64,000 nucleotides of DNA from Perilla frutescens (Eukaryota > Streptophyta > Magnoliopsida > Lamiales > Lamiaceae). The position numbers and the translations under genes are program-made. Location of the stretch: NCBI GenBank assembly GCA_026008535.1, contig BRKX01000013.1, forward strand, positions 58,911,726 to 58,975,725, written 5' to 3'. Positions 55,601 to 63,950 of this stretch are shown here, one piece after another. How positions within the stretch are numbered: the first letter of the stretch is position 1; every line of letters begins with the position of its first letter. The notes below the pieces were generated by a model that saw only the letters and a list, made by a program, of their open reading frames with translations, was not told the origin of the DNA and did no database searches.

Positions 55601-58600
55601 CGGGCTTGAAAATTTAATTCTTTCTGAAACCGAACGAATTAGGCCAACATGAGCATATGCATTCTTTCATAATTGTTCCTAGAGTTCAAAAATACTAAAT
55701 TCGATAAAAATTCCACCGGTCACCCCGGCGCCATATTTGGCCACCGGCCAAAGGGGTATCCTTTGGCACAGGCTCGAAAATATAAGTGTTGAAAACCGAA
55801 TGAATTAGGATAATATAAGAATATGGTTTGATTCATAATTGATTTTAGTGTTCAGAAATGCTAGATTTGATAAAAATCCCGACGGTCACACAGGGCCCGA
55901 ACATGACGTGACCCGGGCACTACACAAAATGCTACGTTTTTTGAAATCAACTTTAAAACCTTGTAGATGTTGACACAAAATGAGTTTCTAGGATTTTTCA
56001 TTTCTAGATGATAGATATTTGAGTTAGGGTTCCAACGCAACAAGAATTGCAGGTATCGGATACCTATGGAGAGACTTATAGTCGTTTTTACTGACGACTG
56101 CTAGAAAACGGGGGCCGAGTCTGGCCGACGGGCTTGAAAATTTGATTCTTTCCGAAACCGGACGAATTAGGCCAACATGAGCATATGGATTCATTCATAA
56201 TTGTTCCTAGAGTTCAAAAATACTAAATTCGATGAAAATTCCACCGGTCACCCCGGCGCCAAATTTGGCCACCGGCCAAAGGGGTATCCCTTTGGCACAT
56301 GCTCGAAAATATAAGTGTTCAAAACCGAATGAATTAGGATAATATAAGAATATGGTTTGATTCATAATTGATTTTAGTGTTCAAAAATGCTAGATTTCAT
56401 AAAAATCCCGACGGTCACACAGGGCCCGAACATGACGTGACCCGGGCACTACACAAAATGCTACGTTTTTGGAAATCAACTTTAAAACCTTGTAGATGTT
56501 GACACAAAATGAGTTTCTAGGATTTTTCATTTCTAGATGATAGATATTTGAGTTAGGGTTCCAACGCAACAAGAATTGCAGGCATCGGATACCTATGGAG
56601 AGACTTATAGTCGTTTTACTGACAACTGCTAGAAAACGGGGGCCGAATATGGCCGACGGATTTGAAAATTTGATTCTTTCCGAAACCGGACGAATTAGGC
56701 CAACATGAGAATATGCATTCTTTCATAATTGTTCCTAGAATTCAAAAATACTAAATTCGATGTCAATTCCACCGGTCAGCAAGGCGCCAAATTTGGCCAC
56801 CGGCCAAAGGGTATCCCTTTGGCCCAGGCTCGAAAATAAAAGTGTTGAAAACCGAATGAATTAGGATAATATAAGTATATGGTTTGATTGATAATTGATT
56901 GTAGTGTTCAAAAATGCTAGATTTGATAAAAATCCCGACGGTCACAAAGGGCCCGAACATGTCGTGACCCGGGCACTACACAAAATGCTACGTTTTTGGA
57001 AATCAACTTTAAAACCTTGTAGATGTTGACACAAAATGAGTTTCTAGGATTTTTGATTTCTAGATGATAGATATTTGAGTTAGGGTTCCAAAGCAACAAG
57101 AATTGCAGGCATCAGATAACTATGGAGAGACTTATAGCCGTTTTACTGACGACTGCTACAAAACGGGGGCCGAATCTGGCCGACGGGCTTGAAAATTTAA
57201 TTCTTTCTGAAACCGAACGAATTAGGCCAACATGAGCATATGCATTCTTTCATAATTGTTCCTAGAGTTCAAAAATACTAAATTCGATAAAAATTCCACC
57301 GGTCACCCCGGCGCCATATTTGGCCACCGGCCAAAGGGGTATCCTTTGGCACAGGCTCGAAAATATAAGTGTTGAAAACCGAATGAATTAGGATAATATA
57401 AGAATATGGTTTGATTCATAATTGATTTTAGTGTTCAGAAATGCTAGATTTGATAAAAATCCCGACGGTCACACAGGGCCCGAACATGACGTGACCCGGG
57501 CACTACACAAAATGCTACGTTTTTTGAAATCAACTTTAAAACCTTGTAGATGTTGACACAAAATGAGTTTCTAGGATTTTTCATTTCTAGATGATAGATA
57601 TTTGAGTTAGGGTTCCAACGCAACAAGAATTGCAGGTATCGGATACCTATGGAGAGACTTATAGTCGTTTTTACTGACGACTGCTAGAAAACGGGGGCCG
57701 AGTCTGGCCGACGGGCTTGAAAATTTGATTCTTTCCGAAACCGGACGAATTAGGCCAACATGAGCATATGGATTCATTCATAATTGTTCCTAGAGTTCAA
57801 AAATACTAAATTCGATGAAAATTCCACCGGTCACCCCGGCGCCAAAGGGATACCCCTTTGGCACATGCTCGAAAATATAAGTGTTCAAAACCGAATGAAT
57901 TAGGATAATATAAGAATATGGTTTGATTCATAATTGATTTTAGTGTTCAAAAATGCTAGATTTCATAAAAATCCCGACGGTCACACAGGGCCCGAACATG
58001 ACGTGACCCGGGCACTACACAAAATGCTACGTTTTTGGAAATCAACTTTAAAACCTTGTAGATGTTGACACAAAATGAGTTTCTAGGATTTTTCATTTCT
58101 AGATGATAGATATTTGAGTTAGGGTTCCAACGCAACAAGAATTGCAGGCATCGGATACCTATGGAGAGACTTATAGTCGTTTTACTGACAACTGCTAGAA
58201 AACGGGGGCCGAATATGGCCGACGGATTTGAAAATTTGATTCTTTCCGAAACCGGACGAATTAGGCCAACATGAGAATATGCATTCTTTCATAATTGTTC
58301 CTAGAATTCAAAAATACTAAATTCGATGTCAATTCCACCGGTCAGCAAGGCGCCAAATTTGGCCACCGGCCAAAGGTTATCCCTTTGGCCCAGGCTCGAA
58401 AATATAAGTGTTGAAAACCGAATGAATTAGGATAATATAAGTATATGGTTTGATTCATAATTGATTGTAGTGTTCACAAATGCTAGATTTGATAAAAATC
58501 CCGACGGTCACACAGGGCCCAAACATGTCGTGACCCGGGCACTACACAAAATGCTACGTTTTTGGAAATCAACTTTAAAACCTTGTAGATGTTGACACAA

Positions 58601-58998
58601 AATGAGTTTCTAGGATTTTTCATTTCTAGATGATAGATATTTGAGTTAGGGTTCCAACGCAACAAGAATTGCAGGCATCGGATACCTATGGAGAGACTTA
58701 TAGTCGTTTTACTGACGACTGCTAGAAAACGGGGGCCGAATATGGCCGACGGACTTGAAAATTTGATTCTTTCCGAAACCGGATGAATTAGGCCAACATG
58801 AGCATATGGATTCATTCATAATTGTTCCTAGAGTTCAAAAATACTAAATTCGATGAAAATTCCACCGGTCACCCCGGCGCCAAATTTGGCCACCGGCCAA
58901 AGGGTATCCCTTTGGCACATGCTCGAAAATATAAGTGTTCAAAACCGAATGAATTAGGATAATATAAGAATATGGTTTGATTAATAATTGATTTTAGT
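52686..58998. repeat. Higher-order repeat: four XYZ trimers (~1,582 bp)
   Basis: Trimers begin at 52686, 54268, 55850 and 57433, with lengths 1,582, 1,582, 1,583 and 1,566 bp. Monomers start at 52686, 53214, 53741, 54268, 54796, 55323, 55850, 56379, 56906, 57433, 57945 and 58472. X has GTTCAGAAATGC and GGGGGCCGAGTCTGG. Y has TAGATTTCATAAAAATC and TTTTACTGACAACTG. Z has GGATTTTTGATTTC and CCAAAGCAACAAG in the first three trimers. The fourth Z (58472) instead has GGATTTTTCATTTC, so the pattern breaks there. Confidence 0.92.
57433..57944. repeat. Monomer with 17-bp deletion and inverted hairpin loop
   Basis: Near 57838-57860 the sequence runs CGGCGCCAAAGGG, ATAC, CCCTTTGGC. Seventeen bp are lost between two direct copies of GCCAAA, which removes the 12-bp palindrome and GGCC-ACC-GGCC. 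The hairpin loop reads ATAC, the reverse complement of GTAT. It shares the extra T in GTCGTTTTTACTG with the monomer at 55850. Confidence 0.85.
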
Positions 58999-61900
58999 GT
59001 TCAAAAATGCTAGATTTCATAAAAATCCCGACGGTCACACAGGGCCCGAACATGACGTGACCCGGGCACTACACAAAATGCTACGTTTTTTGAAATCAAT
59101 TTTAAAACCTTGTAGATGTTGACACAAAATGAGTTTCTAGGATTTTTCATTTCTAGATGATAGATATTTGAGTTAGGGTTCCAACGCAACAAGAATTGCA
59201 GGCATCGGATACCTATGGAGAGACTTATAGTCGTTTTACTGACAACTGCTAGAAAACGGGGGCCGAATATGGCCGACGGATTTGAAAATTTGATTCTTTC
59301 CGAAACCGGACAAATTAGGCCAACATGAGCATATGCATTCTTTCATAATTGTTCCTAGAATTCAAAAATACTAAATTCGATGTCAATTCCACCGGTCAGC
59401 AAGGCGCCAAATTTGGCCACCGGCCAAAGGGTATCCCTTTGGCCCAGGCTCGAAAATATAAGTGTTGAAAACCGAATGAATTAGGATAATATAAGTATAT
59501 GGTTTGATTCATAATTGATTGTAGTGTTCAAAAATGCTAGATTTGATAAAAATCCCGACGGTCACAAAGGGCCCGAACATGTCGTGACCCGGGCACTACA
59601 CAAAATGCTACGTTTTTGGAAATCAACTTTAAACCCTTGTAGATGTTGACACAAAATGAGTTTCTAGGATTTTTCATTTCTAGATGATAGATATTTGAGT
59701 TAGGGTTCCAACGCAACAAGAATTGCAGGCATCGGATACCTATGGAGAGACTTATAGTCGTTTAACTGACGACTGCTAGAAAACGGGGGCCGAATATGGC
59801 CGACGGACTTGAAAATTTGATTCTTTCCGAAACCGGACGAATTAGGCCAACATGAGCATATGGATTCATTCATAATTGTTCCTAGAGTTCAAAAATACTA
59901 AATTCGATGAAAATTCCACCGGTCACCCCGGCGCCAAATTTGGCCACCGGTCAAAGGGGTATCCCTTTGGCACATGCTCGAAAATATAAGTGTTCAAAAC
60001 CGAATGAATTAGGATAATATAAGAATATGGTTTGATTCATAATTGATTTTAGTGTTCAAAAATGCTAGATTTCATAAAAATCCCGACGGTCACACAGGGC
60101 CCGAACATGACGTGACCCGGGCACTACACAAAATGCTACGTTTTTTGAAATCAACTTTAAAACCTTGTAGATGTTGAGACAAAATGAGTTTGTAGGATTT
60201 TTCATTTCTAGATGATAGATATTTGAGTTAGGGTTCCAACGCAACAAAAATTGCAGGCATCGGATACCTATGGAGAGACTTATAGTCGTTTTACTGACGA
60301 CTGCTAGAAAACGGGGGCCGAATATGGCCGACGGACTTGAAAATTTGATTCTTTCCGAAACCGGATGAATTAGGCCAACATGAGCATATGGATTCATTCA
60401 TAATTGTTCCTAGAGTTCAAAAATACTAAATTCGATGAAAATTCCACCGGTCACCCCGGCGCCAAATTTGGCCACCGGCCAAAGGGTATCCCTTTGGCAC
60501 ATGCTCGAAAATATAAGTGTTCAAAACCGAATGAATTAGGATAATATAAGAATATGGTTTGATTAATAATTGATTTTAGTGTTCAAAAATGCTAGATTTC
60601 ATAAAAATCCCGACGGTCACACAGGGCCCGAACATGACGTGACCCGGGCACTACACAAAATGCTACGTTTTTTGAAATCAATTTTAAAACCTTGTAGATG
60701 TTGACACAAAATGAGTTTCTAGGATTTTTCATTTCTAGATGATAGATATTTGAGTTAGGGTTCCAACGCAACAAGAATTGCAGGCATCGGATACCTATGG
60801 AGAGACTTATAGTCGTTTTACTGACAACTGCTAGAAAACGGGGGCCGAATATGGCCGACGGATTTGAAAATTTGATTCTTTCCGAAACCGGACAAATTAG
60901 TCCAACATGAGCATATGCATTCTTTCATAATTGTTCCTAGAATTCAAAAATACTAAATTCGATGTCAATTCCACCGGTCAGCAAGGCGCCAAATTTGGCC
61001 ACCGGCCAAAGGGTATCCCTTTGGCCCAGGCTCGAAAATATAAGTGTTGAAAACCGAATGAATTAGGATAATATAAGTATATGGTTTGATTCATAATTGA
61101 TTGTAGTGTTCAAAAATGCTAGATTTGATAAAAATCCCGACGGTCACACAGGGCCCAAACATGTCGTGACCCGGGCACTACACAAAATGCTACGTTTTTG
61201 GAAATCAACTTTAAAACCTTGTAGATGTTGACACAAAATGAGTTTCTAGGATTTTTCATTTCTAGATGATAGATATTTGAGTTAGGGTTCCAACGCAACA
61301 AGAATTGCAGGCATCGGATACCTATGGAGAGACTTATAGTCGTTTTACTGACGACTGCTAGAAAACGGGGGCCGAATATGGCCGACGGACTTGAAAATTT
61401 GATTCTTTCCGAAACCGGACGAATTAGGCCAACATGAGCATATGGATTCATTCATAATTGTTCCTAGAGTTCAAAAATACTAAATTCGATGAAAATTCCA
61501 CCGGTCACCCCGGCGCCAAATTTGGCCACCGGTCAAAGGGGTATCCCTTTGGCACATGCTCGAAAATATAAGTGTTCAAAACCGAATGAATTAGGATAAT
61601 ATAAGAATATGGTTTGATTCATAATTGATTTTAGTGTTCAAAAATGCTAGATTTCATAAAAATCCCGACGGTCACACAGGGCCCGAACATGACGTGACCC
61701 GGGCACTACACAAAATGCTACGTTTTTTGAAATCAACTTTAAAACCTTGTAGATGTTGAGACAAAATGAGTTTGTAGGATTTTTCATTTCTAGATGATAG
61801 ATATTTTAGTTAGGGTTCCAACGCAACAAAAATTGCAGGCATCGGATACCTATGGAGAGACTTATAGTCGTTTTACTGACGACTGCTAGAAAACGGGGGC

Positions 61901-62162
61901 CGAATATGGCCGACGGACTTTAAAATTTGATTCTTTCCGAAACCGGACGAATTAGGCCAACATGAGCATATGCATTCTTTCATAATTGTTCCTAGAATTC
62001 AAAAATACTAAATTCGATGTAAATTCCACCGGTCACCAAGGCGCCAAATTTGGCCACCGGTCAAAGGGTATCCCTTTGGCCCAGGCTCGAAAATATAAGT
62101 GTTGAAAACCGAACGAATTAGGATAATATAAGTATATGGTTTGATTCATAATTGATTGTAGT
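58999..62162. repeat. Higher-order repeat: two 1,582-bp YZY trimers
   Basis: Copies run 58999-60580 and 60581-62162, with monomers at 58999, 59526, 60054, 60581, 61108 and 61636. Shared private variants are GATTAATAATTG (just before each copy), CCGGACAAATTAG, CCACCGGTCAAAGGGG, GTTGAGACAAAATGAG with TTTGTAGG, and GCAACAAAAATTGC. A few differences separate the copies, for example TTAGTCCAACATG near 60900 in the second. Confidence 0.9.
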
Positions 62163-62690
62163 GTTCAAAAATGCTAGATTTGATAAAAATCCCGACGGTC
62201 ACACAGGGCCCGAACATGTCGTGACCCGAGCACTACACAAATTGTTACGTTTTTGGAAATCAACTTTAAAACCTTGTAGATGTTGACACAAAATGAGTTT
62301 CTAGGATTTTTCATTTCTAGATGATAGATATTTGAGTTAGGGTTCCAACGCAACAAGAATTGCAGGCATCAGATACCTATGGAGAGACTTAAAGTCGTTT
62401 TACTGACGACTGCTAGAAAACGGGGGCCGAGTATGGCCGACGGACTTGAAAATTTGATTCTTTCCGAAACCGTACGAATTAGGCCAACATGAGAATATGC
62501 ATTCTTTCATAATTGTTCCTAGAGTTCAAAAATACTAAATTCGATGAAAATTCCACCGGTCACCCCGGCGCCAAATTTGGCCACCGGCCAAAGGGGTATC
62601 CCTTTGGCACAGGCTCGAAAATATAAGTGTTCAAAACCGAACGAATTAGGATAATATAAGAATATGGTTTGATTCATAATTGATTTTAGT

Positions 62691-62869
62691 GTTCAAAAAT
62701 GCTAGATTTGATAAAAATCCCGACGGTCGCACAGGGCCCGAACATGACATGACCCGGGCACTACATAAAATGTTATGTTTTTCGAAATCAACTTTAAAAC
62801 CTTGTAGATGTTAACACAAAATGAGTTTCTACAATTTTTCATTTCTAGATGATAGATATTTGAGTTAGG
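62691..62869. repeat. Subunit 1 of the monomer (179 bp)
   Basis: Subunit 1 opens with GTTCAAAAATGCTAGATTTG followed by AAAAATCCCGACGGTCACAC. It aligns closely with the first ~48 bp of subunit 3 (GTTCAAAAATACTAAATTCG, then AAAATTCCACCGGTCACC). Its distal part is AT-rich (CACAAAATGAGTTTCT, TTCATTTCTAGATGATAGA) and aligns only weakly with the other two subunits. The 6-bp arms GGTCAC and GTGACC form an inverted repeat around the GGGCCCGAAC stretch in most copies. The common variant CATGTCGTGACC for CATGACGTGACC marks one monomer lineage. It ends at GAGTTAGG, matching the ATTTTAGT end of subunit 3. Confidence 0.75.
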
Positions 62870-63051
62870 GTTCCAACGCAACAAGAATTGCAGGCATCGG
62901 ATACCTATGGAGAGACTTATTGTCGTTTTACTGACGATTGCTAGAAAACGGGGGCGGAATCTGGCCGACGGGCTTGAAAATTTGATTCTTTCCGTAACCG
63001 GATGAATTAGGCCAACATGAGCATATGGATTCATTCATAATTGTTCCTAGA
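62870..63051. repeat. Subunit 2 of the monomer (182 bp)
   Basis: Subunit 2 opens with GTTCCAACGCAACAAGAATT, a diverged form of the GTTCAAAAAT opening. Its second half aligns well with the second half of subunit 3. GCCGAATCTGGCC pairs with GCCAAATTTGGCC, GGCTTGAAAATTTAATTC with GGCTCGAAAATATAAGTG, and CCGAAACCGGACGAATTAGG with CAAAACCGAACGAATTAGG. Both then end in a shared ATTCATAATTG. The A/B diagnostic sites (CTGGCC or ATGGCC; GGATTCATTC or GCATTCTTTC) lie here. The inverted repeat AGTCGT/ACGACT is disrupted in this particular copy and intact in most others. Confidence 0.75.
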
Positions 63052-63218
63052 GTTCAAAAATACTAAATTCGATGAAAATTCCACCGGTCACCCCGGCGCC
63101 AAATTTGGCCACCGGCCAAAGGGGTATCCCTTTGGCACAGGCTCGAAAATATAAGTGATCAAAATCGAACGAATTAGGATAATATAAGTATATGGTTTGA
63201 TTCATAATTGATTTTAGT
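63052..63218. repeat. Subunit 3 of the monomer (167 bp)
   Basis: Subunit 3 shares its start with subunit 1 and its end with subunit 2, which is the clearest sign that the three subunits are homologous. In the middle it carries GGCGCC, the palindrome GCCAAATTTGGC and a hairpin. It is the most indel-prone part of the monomer. Lineage markers here include CACCCCGGCG, CAGCAAGGCG, CTTCAAGGCG and CACCAAGGCG before the palindromes, and GTGTTC or GTGTTG after GAAAATATAA. Confidence 0.78.
63095..63136. repeat. Palindrome cluster with 9-bp-stem hairpin (one per monomer)
   Basis: Four overlapping dyads lie within 42 bp. They are GGCGCC (63095-63100), the perfect 12-bp palindrome GCCAAATTTGGC (63098-63109), GGCC-ACC-GGCC (63107-63117), and a hairpin with arms GCCAAAGGG and CCCTTTGGC around the 4-nt loop GTAT (63115-63136). 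The cluster recurs in nearly every monomer. Type B copies have a 3-nt loop TAT. Several copies have the loop reverse-complemented, and many indels of the array fall here. Dyad symmetry and non-B DNA have been reported as enriched in centromeres lacking CENP-B boxes; a role here is inference only. Confidence 0.85.
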
Positions 63219-63448
63219 GTTCAAAAATGCTAGATTTGATAAAAATCCCGACGGTCACACAGGGCCCGAACATGACGTGACCCGGGCACTACACAAAATG
63301 CTACGTGTTTGGAAATCAACTTTAAAACCTTGTAGATGTTGACACAAAATGAGTTTCTAGGATTTTTCATTTCTAGATGATAGATATTTGAGTTAGGGTT
63401 CCAACACAACAAGAATTGCAGGCATCGGATACCTATGGAGAGACTTAT

Positions 63449-63467
63449 AGTCGTTTTACTGACGACT
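63449..63467. repeat. Short inverted repeat in subunit 2
   Basis: AGTCGT and ACGACT are exact inverted arms around the 7-nt loop TTTACTG. A second pair, CGTTTT (63452-63457) and AAAACG (63473-63478), overlaps it, so two alternative stems compete. The same arrangement is present in most monomers. Monomers around 47.1, 48.2, 53.5, 55.0, 56.6, 58.2, 59.2 and 60.8 kb read ACAACT and so lose a pair in the first stem. Function is unknown. Confidence 0.7.
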
Positions 63468-63746
63468 GCTAGAAAACGGGGGCCGAATATGGCCGACGGA
63501 CTTGAAAATTTGATTCTTTCCGAAACCGGACGAATTAGGCCAACATGAGCATATGGATTCATTCATAATTGGTCCTAGAGTTCAAAAATACTAAATTCGA
63601 TGAAAATTCCACCGGTCACCCCGGCGCCAAATTTGGCTACCGGCCAAAGGGGTATCCCTTTGGCACAGGCTCGAAAATATAAGTGTTCAAAACTGAACGA
63701 ATTATGATAATTTAAGAATATGGTTTGATTCATAATTGATTTTAGT

Positions 63747-63950
63747 GTTCAAAAATGCTAGATTTGATAAAAATCCCGACGGTCACACAGGGCCCTAACA
63801 TGACGTGACCCGGGCACTACACAAAATGCTACGTTTTTGGAAATCAACTTTAAAACCTTCCCTTTGGCCCAGGCTCGAAAATATAAGTGTTCAAAACCGA
63901 ACGAATAAGAAAAATATAAGTATATGGTTTGATTCATAATTGATTGTAGT
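63747..63950. repeat. Truncated monomer, ~323-bp deletion
   Basis: At about 63859/63860 AAAACCTT of subunit 1 joins CCCTTTGGCCCAGG of subunit 3. All of subunit 2 and the first part of subunit 3 are gone, leaving 204 bp. The right breakpoint lies exactly at the start of the hairpin right arm, the same point as in the 35-bp deletion near 28416. Confidence 0.88.

Larger units (their letters stand above)
62691..63218. repeat. Representative 528-bp satellite monomer
   Basis: This monomer is used to describe the internal organisation because its subunit boundaries are easy to read. It runs from one GTTCAAAAATGCTAGATTT to the next. It consists of three consecutive diverged subunits of 179, 182 and 167 bp. 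The order is: an AT-rich subunit 1 with GGGCCCGAAC and CCCGGGC near its start, a subunit 2 with a short inverted repeat, and a subunit 3 with a dense palindrome cluster. It is slightly more diverged than the array average in subunit 1 (for example CATAAAATGTTATG instead of the usual CACAAAATGCTACG). The start is an arbitrary phase, since a circularly permuted unit would describe the array equally well. Confidence 0.93.

Noticed and set aside
62861..62875. Telomere-like TTAGGGTT at the start of subunit 2
   Set aside because: It is a single motif per 528 bp, not a tandem telomeric run, and aligns with ATTTTAGTGTTC in the other subunits, so it is a chance product of divergence.
62691..63218. Possible CENP-B box in the monomer
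   Set aside because: By eye on both strands, none of the TTCG sites has the A and CGGG at the required spacing of the 17-bp consensus. A motif scan allowing mismatches would settle it.
216..63562. Minus-strand open frames of 60-113 codons, one per monomer
   Set aside because: They are the same open stretch of the satellite repeated with the array. Lengths change freely by stops and frameshifts, the A and B variants interrupt them at different points, no start context or family similarity is recognisable, and substitutions show no visible codon bias. Transcripts of satellites exist, but nothing here supports a protein.
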